Translations under genes and position numbers: made by a program
Notes under the pieces: model-generated
What the model was told of the DNA's origin: nothing
The model's database searches: none
The model's input: the letters and a program-made list of their open reading frames with translations, nothing else
In this document: positions 52,302-62,400 of the stretch, in pieces
How positions within the stretch are numbered: the first letter of the stretch is position 1
Layout: each line of letters starts with the position of its first letter
NCBI GenBank assembly: GCA_947177445.1
Contig: CAMWUL010000002.1
Location: forward strand, 1 to 64,000
Direction of reading: 5' to 3'
Source: an uncultured Lachnospiraceae bacterium
GTDB taxonomy: Bacteria; Bacillota; Clostridia; Lachnospirales; Lachnospiraceae
Length of the DNA: 64,000 bases

Positions 52302-53366
52302 GTGAGCAAAGTAAAGATTGCAGTCATCGGCTGCGGAACCATCGCCAACAGTGCGCACATCCCTGCTTACATGAAAAATCCTGAGGCGGAGATCATGTAT
52401 TTCTGCGATATTATTCCCGAAAGGGCGCAGGCGGCTGTAGAGCAGTACGGCTGTGGAAAGGCTGTCGTGGATTACAGGGAGCTTTTGGACAACAAAGAGG
52501 TGGATGCAGTTTCTGTCTGCACTCCGAACAATGTGCATGCGGAGATTGCCATGGCGTTTCTGCGGGCGGGGAAGGATGTGCTGTGTGAAAAGCCTGCAGC
52601 CCGCACCTATGCGGAGGCCCTGAAGATGCAGGAGTGCCAGGTGGAGACAGGGCGTATCCTGACCATCGGCGTTTGCAACCGTTTTAACACGGCGGTAAAC
52701 AGGATCAAAAAAGCTATCGATGCCGGCGAGCTGGGGGAAGTATATCATGTGTATATCAGCTTCCGTTCCCACAGGAGCATACCCGGCCTGGGAGGCGCGT
52801 TTACCACCAAGGCCATTGCGGGCGGCGGAGCGCTGATCGACTGGGGCGTACATTTTCTGGATATTGTAATGTACTGCTGCGGGGATCCCAAGCCCAGGAC
52901 AGTGTCGGGACAGGCCTTCTGCAGGCTGGGAAGAAATATCGAGGAATATACCTATGTGGATATGTGGGCGGGACCTCCGGTAAAGGACGGCATCTATGAC
53001 GTGGATGATTCTGTATCCGCCATTGTCCGCACCGAGGGACCGGTGATTACCGTGCATGGCGCATGGGCTCAGAATATCGGCAAGGACGAGATGTATATTG
53101 ACTTTATGGGCGATAAGGCAGGAATCCGTCTGCAGTACGGCGGCAACTATACCATGTACAGCACCAGGGATGGAGCTCTTTTGGAGACCAGTCCCAGCTA
53201 TGTGTCCACCAACCATTATGAGAATGAGATCAACGCCTTTATCGATTTGGTCCGCAAGGGCGGCGGGGACAGCCCTGCCAGCATTCACAAGGCGGTGATC
53301 ACATCCCGGATTATGCAGGCGATTTACGATTCCTCCGACGCGGGCCGCGAGATCGTGTTGGAATAA
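52302..53366 (+). CDS. Gfo/Idh/MocA-family oxidoreductase
   Basis: The 354-residue protein has the dinucleotide motif IAVIGCGTIANSAH, the catalytic segment CEKPAA, and DWGVHFLDIVMYC. The start is GTG 52302: GGAGGT at 52289-52294 is 7 bp away from it, but only about 1 bp from ATG 52296. It presumably oxidises a sugar or glycoside using NAD(P). It is divergent from the isomerase/oxidoreductase pair and probably under AraC control. It ends at a strong terminator. Confidence 0.88.
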   Translation: MSKVKIAVIGCGTIANSAHIPAYMKNPEAEIMYFCDIIPERAQAAVEQYGCGKAVVDYRELLDNKEVDAVSVCTPNNVHAEIAMAFLRAGKDVLCEKPAARTYAEALKMQECQVETGRILTIGVCNRFNTAVNRIKKAIDAGELGEVYHVYISFRSHRSIPGLGGAFTTKAIAGGGALIDWGVHFLDIVMYCCGDPKPRTVSGQAFCRLGRNIEEYTYVDMWAGPPVKDGIYDVDDSVSAIVRTEGPVITVHGAWAQNIGKDEMYIDFMGDKAGIRLQYGGNYTMYSTRDGALLETSPSYVSTNHYENEINAFIDLVRKGGGDSPASIHKAVITSRIMQAIYDSSDAGREIVLE

Positions 53367-53400
53367 AAGAGTGAGTAAGGTTTTTCCTTTGGGGTAATAT

Positions 53401-53448
53401 CCCGCCCCGGGAGCTTTCGACAGGCTCCCGGGGCGGGATTTGTTTTGC
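53401..53448 (+). terminator. Strong intrinsic terminator
   Basis: A perfect 14-bp GC-rich stem (53401-53414 with 53424-53437) is followed by a T-rich tract. It ends the oxidoreductase transcript and marks the right end of the glycan locus. Confidence 0.9.
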
Positions 53449-53477
53449 TTGTGTCCGGAGTATCGATAGTTTATAAT
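53449..53477 (+). promoter_or_regulatory. Promoter for the RdgB-Nudix gene
   Basis: TTGTGT at 53449-53454 and a consensus TATAAT at 53472-53477 are 17 bp apart, with a leader of about 20-30 bases. Confidence 0.6.
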
Positions 53478-53502
53478 ATAAGAAAGCATACGAAAAGAGG
53501 AG

Positions 53503-54654
53503 ATGGGGAAATTGAAGCTGTTATATGGTACGGGAAACCCTGCGAAGCTGGAAGCCATGCGCAGAAGACTGGCCGGGCTGAACCTGGAAATATTGGGCCT
53601 TGCGGATATGGAGGGCGGGATTCCTCAGGCGCCTGAGGATGGAACCACGCCGTTGGATAATGCCAGACAAAAGGCGCTTGCCTATTACAAATATTACAAG
53701 ATGCCGGTGTTTTCCTGTGATTCCGGACTGTATTTTGACAATGTGTGCGAGGAAGATCAGCCGGGGGTCCATGTGAGAACCGTGGGCGGCAGGTATCTTT
53801 CGGACCAGGAGATGCTGGAGCATTATGGAGGGCTGGCCGAAAAGTACGGAGGCCTTACCGCCAGGTATCGGAACGCCATCTGTCTGGTGCTGGACGAGGA
53901 GCATGTGCTGGAGGCCATGGAGGAGAGCATGGCCAGCAAGCCTTTCCGCCTGATTTCCGTCCCCCATTCTCATATAATAAACGAAGGCTTTCCCCTGGAC
54001 AGTATTTCCGTTGACATTGAGACGGGAAAATATTTTTACGACCTGACGGAGGGGGAAGTGGACCGGGTGGCGGTGGAGGACGGTTTTCTGGATTTCTTTA
54101 AACGGCTGGAAATGTTGGATGTGGTGGATGAGGAGGGAAATCCCACCGGGGAGACCATAGAACGCACCCTTGCCCACAGCCGGGGCATCAGGCACCGCAC
54201 CGCCCATGTGTGGCTGTTTCGCAGGCGTCAGGGGAGGGCGGAGGTTCTTTTGCAGAAGAGGAGCCGCGGCAAGGATTCCTTTCCCGGATGCTTTGATATT
54301 TCCAGTGCGGGGCACATTCCCGCAGGGATGGATTATATTCCTTCGGCCCTGCGGGAGCTTCAGGAGGAGCTGGGGGTAACGGCCCGGGCGGAGGAGCTTC
54401 GATGCTGCGGAAAAAGATATATACATTACGAGGATACATTTTACGGCAGGCGCTTTGAGGACCGGCAGGTGAGTATGATTTACCTTCTCTGGCTGGATCG
54501 GGAGGAAAAGGATTTTGCGCTTCAGCAGTCCGAGGTGGAGGAGGTCAGATGGTTTGACTTTGATCAGTGCGTCAGGCTGGTGGAGGAAAACAGGATCCCC
54601 CACTGCATCATGATGGAAGAGCTGGAGATGCTGAAGGCGGCGCTTTATACCTGA
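53503..54654 (+). CDS. RdgB/HAM1-like NTP pyrophosphatase fused to a Nudix hydrolase
   Basis: Residues about 1-200 follow the RdgB/HAM1 pattern: LLYGTGNPAKLEAM, the acidic PVFSCDSGLYFDN, and SVPHSH. That family cleaves non-canonical purine triphosphates. Residues about 210-383 are a Nudix domain of the isopentenyl-diphosphate-isomerase-like type. Its Nudix box RELQEELGV is intact at the metal-binding end, but the earlier conserved Glu (the x5-E position) is Met. A fused sanitation enzyme is plausible. AGAGGAG is immediately before ATG 53503; TTG 53512, 9 bp from it, would give the typical RdgB start and may be the true one. Confidence 0.78.
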   Translation: MGKLKLLYGTGNPAKLEAMRRRLAGLNLEILGLADMEGGIPQAPEDGTTPLDNARQKALAYYKYYKMPVFSCDSGLYFDNVCEEDQPGVHVRTVGGRYLSDQEMLEHYGGLAEKYGGLTARYRNAICLVLDEEHVLEAMEESMASKPFRLISVPHSHIINEGFPLDSISVDIETGKYFYDLTEGEVDRVAVEDGFLDFFKRLEMLDVVDEEGNPTGETIERTLAHSRGIRHRTAHVWLFRRRQGRAEVLLQKRSRGKDSFPGCFDISSAGHIPAGMDYIPSALRELQEELGVTARAEELRCCGKRYIHYEDTFYGRRFEDRQVSMIYLLWLDREEKDFALQQSEVEEVRWFDFDQCVRLVEENRIPHCIMMEELEMLKAALYT

Positions 54655-54729
54655 CACGGAAAGCCGCAGAGACGGGGATGAAAAAGCGGATTGTGCGAAG
54701 GAAAGCAGCTTATGCTATGGAGGGAAAAT

Positions 54730-56247
54730 ATGAAGGGTCAGGCATTCAATCCCTGTCTTCCGGGCGGGGAATATATACCGGACGGGGAGCCCCGTATATT
54801 TGACGGCAGAGTCTGCCTCTATGGCTCTCATGACCGTTTTGGCGCACCCTTTTTCTGCGCCAATGATTACGTCTGCTGGTCCGCGCCGGAAGACGATTTA
54901 AGCGGCTGGCGTTATGAAGGAGTTATCTATCGCAAGAGACAGGACCCCAAAAATCGGCTGGGATTGCGGCTTTTGTTTGCTCCGGATGTGGTAAAGGGCG
55001 CCGACGGGCGGTTTTATCTCTATTATGCTTTTGATTTCATGGGGATCATGGGGGTGGCCGTGTGCGATACGCCTTGGGGAGAGTTTCAGTTTTACGGGCA
55101 TGTCCGCTATCCGGACGGAAAGGTCTGGGGGCGCAGGAAGGGAGATTCCTTTCCTTTTGATCCGGGAGTGCTGGTGGATGACGACGGAAGGGTATATCTC
55201 TATTCCGGATTTTATTTTCGGGTTCCGGCAATCGTTACAGGGGGGAAAAGGCTGAAATTTGACGGAGGCTATGTGCTGGAACTGGAGCCTGACATGGTGA
55301 CCATTAAAGCCCCCCAGAAATTATTATTTCCCAAAAGCGGACCGGGCGCATTTGAAAATCATGAGTTCTTTGAGGCAAGCTCCATCCGGAAATACGAGGG
55401 AAGATATTATTTCGTCTATTCTTCCAGACATAATCATGAGCTCTGTTATGCGGTAAGCAGCCGTCCCACAGAGGGCTTTACATTCGGAGGCACGCTGGTG
55501 AGCAACGGAGATATTTTTTTGGACGACGACAAAGATAGCGGTGGCGAAAACCGTAGTGGCGAAACCTGTAAAGGAGGGAGGCGCGGAGGCAGTAATCAAG
55601 GCTGGAAGGAAAGTCGGGCGTATAACTATATTGGAAATAATCATGGCGGAATGCTGGAGCGGAATGGGGAATACTACATTTTTTATCACCGCCAGACGAA
55701 TCGGAGCTCCTATGCCAGACAGGCCTGCGCAGAAAGGCTGACGAGGAATTCCAACGGCGGCTTCCGGCAGGCGGAAATGACCAGCTGCGGGCTAAACGGC
55801 GGGCCGCTTACGGGGAGAGGCCGTTATGAGGCCCGGATCGCATGCAATCTTTGGGCGAAGGAGGGAACCGGACGCTACGACGGATGGAATCCAAAAGGGA
55901 GGATGAAAAGACATCCCTATTTCACTCAGCAGGGGAGGGATGGGGCTGCTGACGCCAGGCAGTATATTGCCAATATGCGGGATGGCGCGGCAGCCGGGTT
56001 TAAGTACTTTCGCTTTGAGAGCTTGCGGAGGATCCATGTGACGCTCAGAGGAAGGGCGGAGGGCTGCCTGCAGGTTTTTGCTGATCCGGAGGGAAGCAGC
56101 CTGATTGCCAGGATTCCGGTGTCAGCCAGGGGCAGAGACTGGACGGAGTTTTCCGCACAGGCGCAGATGGGGAATGGGGTCAGTGCGCTGTATTTTATTT
56201 ATAGCGGACGGGGCAGCGTAGACTTTCTGGAATTTGAACTGGAATAG
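54730..56247 (+). CDS. Glycoside hydrolase family 43 with C-terminal beta-sandwich
   Basis: The 505-residue protein has the five-bladed GH43 propeller. Candidate catalytic residues are D18 (YIPDGEP, base), D86 (FAPDVVK) and E215 (FFEASSIRK, acid). The later NNHGGMLERNGEYYIFYHRQ is also typical. A Gly/Asn/Lys-rich insert of about 25 residues (near 55520-55610) lies where most relatives have a short loop near the active site. The C-terminal part (about 380-505) looks like a small binding domain. No signal peptide is present, so it acts on imported arabino- or xylo-oligosaccharides, by inference. ATG 54730 lies 5 bp after GGAGGG. Confidence 0.85.
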   Translation: MKGQAFNPCLPGGEYIPDGEPRIFDGRVCLYGSHDRFGAPFFCANDYVCWSAPEDDLSGWRYEGVIYRKRQDPKNRLGLRLLFAPDVVKGADGRFYLYYAFDFMGIMGVAVCDTPWGEFQFYGHVRYPDGKVWGRRKGDSFPFDPGVLVDDDGRVYLYSGFYFRVPAIVTGGKRLKFDGGYVLELEPDMVTIKAPQKLLFPKSGPGAFENHEFFEASSIRKYEGRYYFVYSSRHNHELCYAVSSRPTEGFTFGGTLVSNGDIFLDDDKDSGGENRSGETCKGGRRGGSNQGWKESRAYNYIGNNHGGMLERNGEYYIFYHRQTNRSSYARQACAERLTRNSNGGFRQAEMTSCGLNGGPLTGRGRYEARIACNLWAKEGTGRYDGWNPKGRMKRHPYFTQQGRDGAADARQYIANMRDGAAAGFKYFRFESLRRIHVTLRGRAEGCLQVFADPEGSSLIARIPVSARGRDWTEFSAQAQMGNGVSALYFIYSGRGSVDFLEFELE

Positions 56248-56303
56248 TAATCTAAATGAGCAGGAATGGTAATGGTTGTTTCAGCATGCAGGGAGGTATG
56301 GGT

Positions 56304-59147
56304 ATGAACCAATATTTTGAAGCATTGAAGATGGGAACCATTGTTTTAGGCATTTTTGTCCTGCTGACCGCGGCGGCGTTCTTTTGCGCTGCAGTCAGGG
56401 GGATCCGGAAGGGGAAGAGGAAAAAGAAACTGTTCTCCGTGATGGCGGTATTGGTGACGGTGCTCAGTCTGGCCATAACCGCCGGGCTTTCCTACGCGGC
56501 GGGTACCTTTACCAATTCCATAGATATGATTATGTCTCAATGGAATACCGCAGAAGACGGTGAAGATATGGAGAGCTGGAAGGCGCTTGCCGCCGCCATT
56601 GCGGAGGAAGGAATGGTGCTTATGAAAAATAAGGACAATACCCTTCCCCTGCAGGCCGGACAAAAGGTGAATCTCCTGGGCTATTGTGCATATTTTCCTC
56701 TTTTAAGCGGTACCGGTACCGGCATCGTGAGCTCCAGGGATCCAGTGAGTATTGTACAGGCCCTGGAGGATGCGGGGCTGGAAGTAAATTTGGCTCCCGG
56801 TATGTCAGGCATTTACGGAGATTGGAAAAAATCGGGTACCAAGGACACGGAGAGGATCGGATTTATAACGGCGGACTTTTCCATGAGGGATGTTCCTGCG
56901 CAGTCTTATGAGGGAGAGGCGGCCTTTGAGCGCATGCGGGAATATTCAGGCACAGCGGTTATTGTCATAGGAAGGAACGGGGCGGAAGGAAAAGACCTGC
57001 CATACGGAAAAGAGAATGATTATCTGAAGCTGAATCAAAATGAAGAGTCTCTTTTGGCGGCTTCAAGGGAAAATTTTGACAAGATCATTGTGGTGATCAA
57101 CAGTGCCAACGCCATGGAGCTTGGATGGATGGAAGAATACGATGTGGACGCTGTCATATGGGCGGGGCTTCCGGGGCCTTACGGCTTTTCGGCACTGGGA
57201 AAAATCCTGTCGGGAGAGGTTAATCCATCCGGCAGGCTTCCGGATACGTGGGTATATCATCATGGCAGCCACCCTGCCAGCGAAAACTTTGGGGTGCAGG
57301 AAGCGGAAAATGCAGAAGGGAGATATTACCTGGATTATGTGGAAGGAATTTATGTGGGATATAAATGGTATGAAACGGCTTTCGCGGAACGGGCGGTCAT
57401 AACCAACACGAAAACAGGGGAAACCTTTGATTTTTCTAATTACGAATCTATAGTAGCATTTCCCTTTGGATACGGTCTGTCCTATACTGACTTTTCCCAG
57501 GACATTGTGGGAGGAACACTGGAGGAAGGGATGTTCTTGGAGGCAAAGGGAACGTATACACTGGAGGTGGCCGTCACAAACACAGGAGACATGGCTGGAA
57601 AATGCGTGGTGCAGGTCTATGCCGGGGTACCTTACACCGAATATGATAAACAAAACGGGGTGGAAAAACCGGAAGTGCAGTTGATCGCCTATGGTAAGAC
57701 AGAGGTTCTGCAGCCGGGGGCTTCAGAGACTGTTGTCCTGGAAATTGCCATGGAGGAGCTGGCATCCTATGACAGCAGCTTCAGCAATCCGGACGGTACG
57801 AAGGGAGCTTATATGCTGGATGCCGGCGAGTATATTTTTTCCGTCCGTTCCGACGCGCATAATGCCTATGCATATATAGGCGCACAGCTTCCGGAGCAAT
57901 ATTTCTTTTCGGGTGATGACAGGCGCAGCAGCGACAAACAGGCAGCGTCCAATCATTTTGAGCAGGCGGCCCGGGGGGAATATCTGTCCCGGCAGAATGC
58001 CTTTGCAAACTACGAGGCAGCAATGAGGGCTGTTTCCGCCCATATTGAAAATCTGGATTATGTGGAAAACGACAACAGCTATGACGCCTCATTTGACAAT
58101 GTTGTGGATAGAGTATATAAAGAAGGAGTGGATTATGGGGCGCCGGGTCAGCTCAGGCTTGAAGAACTGGCCGGATTGGATTACGATGACCCGAAATGGG
58201 AGGAACTGATCTCGCAGCTGACCATGGAGGAGCTGATTTCTTTGACGGGAAATACCATGTATTCCTCTCCTGCGGTCAGCTCTGTCGCCAAGGAGCGGAC
58301 CAATGATGTGGACGGCCCTCTGGGAATATCCAGTATGTTCTCCAAAAGTCTGGTATCGGCAGGTTTCCCCTGTGTGCCTCTGCTGGCGGCGTCATATAAT
58401 ACGGAGCTGGCCTATGAGATGGGGAGGAGTGTTGCCGAACAGGCAGAGTATAATCGTGTCACCAGCTGGTATGCGCCTGGTATCAACACCCACCGGTTTT
58501 TTTATGGCGGAAGGAATTTTGAATATTATTCCGAGGATGCGGTGCTGGGGGCCAGAACGGCAGCCTCGGAGGTGCTGGGGGCCAGAGACGGAGGACTGAC
58601 CGTTTATTTGAAGCATTTTGTTTTAAATGATATGGAGCAGAACCGCGCCAGACTGCATACATACTGCAATGAGCAGGCCATCCGGGAGATTTACCTGAAA
58701 CCTGCCGAATATGCGGTAAAATACGGAAAGGCCACAGGTGTGATGAGCAGCATGAACTATATTGGCGACATTTATGCGGGAGGTCATGCAGGTCTTCTTA
58801 CGGATGTACTGCGGGGCGAATGGGGATTTCAGGGCTGTGTGCTGACGGACATGGATCAGGCTGGGGAAAACCGGAGCTTTTGGGGCACGATCAGGGCAGG
58901 CGTGGACGTGTGGCTGGGCTTTCAGAATACGGAAATGATCCCGACCTCAGATGCGGATATTTATTATCTCCAGAGAGCGGCGCACAATCATCTTTATGCC
59001 TGGGTCAACGGCAATACCTTCGGGATTCCCGTTTTGAACTGGCAGCTGTATTTTAACATAATATATATTGAACTGAGCATTCTCGCTGTCTCCTGCGCGG
59101 CGGCTTTTGTGTTACGAAACAGAAAGAAAAACAGGAATAAAATATAA
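56304..59147 (+). CDS. Membrane-anchored GH3 beta-glycosidase with rearranged domain order
   Basis: The 947-residue protein begins with two membrane helices (about 10-70). It then has the GH3 C-type alpha/beta domain (about 85-380, EEGMVLMKNKDNTLPLQ), a fibronectin-III-like domain (about 420-530) and finally the TIM barrel (about 630-920). The nucleophile is D849 in VLTDMDQAGE, and KHFVLNDMEQNR matches the substrate loop. A last membrane helix ends at the C-terminus. The domain order is permuted relative to the usual barrel-first GH3. Both ends sit in the membrane, so the enzyme faces outward. ATG 56304 is 6 bp after GGGAGGT. Confidence 0.85.
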   Translation: MNQYFEALKMGTIVLGIFVLLTAAAFFCAAVRGIRKGKRKKKLFSVMAVLVTVLSLAITAGLSYAAGTFTNSIDMIMSQWNTAEDGEDMESWKALAAAIAEEGMVLMKNKDNTLPLQAGQKVNLLGYCAYFPLLSGTGTGIVSSRDPVSIVQALEDAGLEVNLAPGMSGIYGDWKKSGTKDTERIGFITADFSMRDVPAQSYEGEAAFERMREYSGTAVIVIGRNGAEGKDLPYGKENDYLKLNQNEESLLAASRENFDKIIVVINSANAMELGWMEEYDVDAVIWAGLPGPYGFSALGKILSGEVNPSGRLPDTWVYHHGSHPASENFGVQEAENAEGRYYLDYVEGIYVGYKWYETAFAERAVITNTKTGETFDFSNYESIVAFPFGYGLSYTDFSQDIVGGTLEEGMFLEAKGTYTLEVAVTNTGDMAGKCVVQVYAGVPYTEYDKQNGVEKPEVQLIAYGKTEVLQPGASETVVLEIAMEELASYDSSFSNPDGTKGAYMLDAGEYIFSVRSDAHNAYAYIGAQLPEQYFFSGDDRRSSDKQAASNHFEQAARGEYLSRQNAFANYEAAMRAVSAHIENLDYVENDNSYDASFDNVVDRVYKEGVDYGAPGQLRLEELAGLDYDDPKWEELISQLTMEELISLTGNTMYSSPAVSSVAKERTNDVDGPLGISSMFSKSLVSAGFPCVPLLAASYNTELAYEMGRSVAEQAEYNRVTSWYAPGINTHRFFYGGRNFEYYSEDAVLGARTAASEVLGARDGGLTVYLKHFVLNDMEQNRARLHTYCNEQAIREIYLKPAEYAVKYGKATGVMSSMNYIGDIYAGGHAGLLTDVLRGEWGFQGCVLTDMDQAGENRSFWGTIRAGVDVWLGFQNTEMIPTSDADIYYLQRAAHNHLYAWVNGNTFGIPVLNWQLYFNIIYIELSILAVSCAAAFVLRNRKKNRNKI

Positions 59148-59169
59148 TCTATATCATTTTATTTATAAT

Positions 59170-59216
59170 GGCCTTCCGGAATTTTGGCAGATCCGATTTT
59201 CCGGGAGGCCTTTTTT
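59170..59216 (+). terminator. Intrinsic terminator after the GH3 gene
   Basis: A 12-bp stem with one wobble (59170-59181 with 59199-59210) is followed by six Ts. Confidence 0.9.
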
Positions 59217-59291
59217 ACGCGGAAGCTCTTGCCGCTGTTCTGCATGATACCCTCATGTCCGCGAAAGGCGGACAAATGATAATATTAAGTA

Positions 59292-59301
59292 GAAACGTTT
59301 G
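59292..59301 (+). promoter_or_regulatory. LacI-type operator half-match, upstream copy
   Basis: GAAACGTTTG shares its flank AAGTA with the site at 59411; the 14 bases AAGTAGAAACGTTT are identical in both. The two sites are 119 bp apart, compatible with looping by a tetrameric or paired LacI-family repressor. Confidence 0.5.
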
Positions 59302-59373
59302 GACTATTTATACCAAAATCAATTTTAGAATTTGTATATTTCGTACAAAGATATTTTTATTTATCAGAAAATG

Positions 59374-59402
59374 TTGACAATGATGCAAAACGGAAATAAA
59401 AT
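59374..59402 (+). promoter_or_regulatory. Promoter of the GH94 gene
   Basis: A consensus TTGACA (59374-59379) and TAAAAT (59397-59402) are exactly 17 bp apart. Transcription would start near 59409, so the operator palindrome at 59411-59420 covers the start point. Confidence 0.85.
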
Positions 59403-59410
59403 CACAAGTA

Positions 59411-59420
59411 GAAACGTTTC
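59411..59420 (+). promoter_or_regulatory. LacI-type operator palindrome
   Basis: GAAACGTTTC is a perfect palindrome with the central CG typical of LacI-family operators. It lies right at the predicted transcription start, where a bound repressor would block the gene. No LacI gene is in the window; it may follow to the right. Confidence 0.65.
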
Positions 59421-59458
59421 CATAAATCAGTTTCAGCAGAAAGAACAGGAGAACATGA

Positions 59459-62400
59459 ATGGTGGAGATATATAAATCAGAGGATTCTCTTATAAGGATA
59501 TGCAAGGAAGGAGCCGATTATTCCTTTTTGCCCGGCGGAGGAATTCATGAATTTTCAAAGAGTCATTTTGTGATTACTCAGATTCCTGCCGGCGTAACGG
59601 AAGAGCCTGTGGGCAACATTTATCTGCGTGTTTGGCAGGAGGACGGTACCAGAACCGTATATCCTCTGTGTGGAGCAGGAAGGCGCATGAAGGTATGGGA
59701 GTCGGGGCTTTCTTACGAAAGTGAGGCTGAGGGAATTCACTGCCGCGTCACTTTTTGTCCGGCAGACACGGATTCTCTGGAAGGCGAGAACGCTTCCGTT
59801 TGGATCTGGAGGGTTTCGCTGACCGGCAGCGGAAAAAAATGTGATCTGGTCTATGTGCAGGATATCGGCGTGGCGGATCGGGGAGCGCTTCAGGCAAATG
59901 TGCTCTATCAGAGTCAGTACCTGGGCCATCATGTGGCCAAGACGCCGGAGGGCTATGTGATTGCCTCCCGGCAGAATATGGATCAGGGCGGTTCCCATCC
60001 CATGCTTCAGCAGGGCTCTCTGGGAGTGAAAACAATTGCCTATGCCACGGATGCCTTTCAGCTGTACGGCTTAAGGAGCAAAAAGCACAGATATCCCTGG
60101 GCGCTGACGAAAGAGCAGCTTCCCTCAAAGGTGTATCAGTATGAGCTGGCCTGCATCAGCCTCCAGACAGAGACACTAAAGCTGGAGGGAGAGTGCTGCC
60201 TTGGCTTTTACGGTTACTTCACGGAGAATTGTGAAGAGCCGGAAAGACAGGAGGAAAGAGGGCTTCTTGTTAAAAAAGCCTGGGAGGCTCTGAATACGAC
60301 GGATGGAGCAGGGCAGGATAATGAAGAGGGCAGGGAAATAACCTGGCTGCTTGGAGAGGAAATGGGAGAGCCTTATGCTTCTGAGCCTCTTTCCAAAGAA
60401 GAGCTGGAAAGGCTGTTTCCGGAGCGCAGTCTGGAGGAATGCGCAGAGGGAGAGCTTCTTAGCTTTTTCACACCAGGACATCGCCACGTGGCTCTGCAGG
60501 AAAAGGAAATGAGGATGGAGCGTCCTCACGGACATATCCTGCTGACGCAGATGTCTGATCGAAAAGTGGATAAAGAGCTCTTAACAGTGACAAATTATAT
60601 GTACGGCGTGTTTGCCAGCCAGCTGGTGGTGGGAAATGTGGACAGCAATCCCCTGCTGGACGGCGTCAGGGATACACTGAATCTGCACACCCAGCACGGG
60701 ATACGCATTTATGTGCGGATGGATGGAAAATACCGTCTGCTGACCATGCCGGCGGCCTACGAAATGGGATTAAACTTCTCCAGATGGTATTATGTGATGC
60801 CGGGAGATTTGTTGATTGTTACGGCGTGCGTGGCCCGGGATAATGCATTCCTGCTCCGGGCAGAGAGCAGCAGCAAAAAGAGCTATGACTGTCGGTTTCT
60901 GTTCGGCCTGGCGCTGGCGGGGAGTGATCTGCGTATTGAATATGATGAGGACAAAAGAGGTGTGCGTCTGCGGCCCGGCCAGGATAAGCCTTCCAATACC
61001 TATTATCCGGAGCTGGAATATCGGATGGCCTTTTTGGAGACACAGGGCAGCTTTGAAGACGACGGCAGGCTTTACAGGGATGGCCGCAGGAGAAATGCCG
61101 GTGTGCTGCTGGCGGAGGTATCGGGCAGCCGGATGACGCTGTTTATCAGCGGAACTCTGGGAGAAAAGGCGCCCGCGGCTCAAAGAATTTTTTCTCTGGA
61201 AGAGGAAGAGAAGGGCTATCTTGACTTTTATGGATCCTTCCTGGCGGATATTCGATTCGAGAATGAATTGGGGAACCGCCGCTTGGAGCAGATGAACGAG
61301 ATCCTTCCCTGGTTTTTGCATGATGCCATGATCCATTTTGCGGCGCCTCACGGTCTGGAGCAGTCAGGCGGGGCGGCCTGGGGGACCAGAGACGTTTGCC
61401 AGGGGCCCATGGAGCTTTTCCTTTCCACCGGTCATCTGGAGCTTGCCAGAGAGACGCTTTTGGAGATTTTTGCCCACCAGAACAAAGACTCAGGAGAGTG
61501 GCCGCAGTATTTCATGTATGACCGTTATCCCTATGCAGCCGGAGACTGTCACGGAGATGTGGTGTTCTGGCCTCTGAAGAGCATCGGGGACTATCTGGAG
61601 GCCAGCGGGGATCTGGAGATTCTGGACCAGACAGCAGCCTACCGGGACGGGGAGCCTGAGAGTATTCTGCAGCATCTGGAGCGGGCCATGAGCAGCATAC
61701 AAGAAAGGATGCTTCCGGGCACACATCTGGTGAACTATGCGGGGGGAGACTGGGACGACACGCTGCAGCCTGCAAAACCGGAGTGGAAGGAAAAGCTGTG
61801 CAGCGCCTGGACGGACGCTCTGGCCATACAGGTGATTTATCGGCTGGGAGAACAGCTGAAAAAGGCCGGGAGACCGGCAGGAGAAGAGCTGCTGAAGCTG
61901 ACAGGTCTGATGAAAGAGGATTTTTACCGTTATCTGGTGAAGGACGGTGTGATCGCCGGCTTCATATTAATGGAGGATATCGGTCATATTAAATATTTGC
62001 TGCATCCGCTGGATGAGATGACGGGAATTGAGTACCGCCTGCTGCCTCTGACCAGGAGCATCATCGCAGGAATTGCGGATGAGCAGCTGGCACAGGTCAA
62101 TGAGGAATTGATTGGTAAGGAGCTGACCTTCCCGGACGGTGTGCGGCTGATGAATCGGCCGGCAACCTATAACGGCGGGAAATCCGTCTACTTCCAGAGG
62201 GCGGAGCAGGCGGCCAACGTGGGCCGGGAGATTGGTATTCTCTATGTGCACGCCCACATCCGGTATCTGGAGGCCATGGCCCGCCTTGGAAGAGGCGAAA
62301 AGCTGTGGAAAGGGATTTTACAGGTGAATCCGGTACTGATTTCCGAGATGGTTCCCAATGGGGCGCTTCGTCAGTCCAACGCATATTTCAGCAGCTCCGA

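Noticed and set aside
52092..53558. Long minus-strand open frame (488 codons)
   Set aside because: It lies opposite the clear Gfo/Idh/MocA gene and terminator; its translation has no family features.
53521..54657. Minus-strand open frame of 378 codons
   Set aside because: It is antisense to the RdgB-Nudix gene and shows no recognisable motifs.
26431..59274. Short hairpins TGTCCG...CGGACA at 26431-26450 and 59256-59274 as a shared operator
   Set aside because: Stems are only 7 bp with different loops; too short to separate from chance or from general hairpin repeats.
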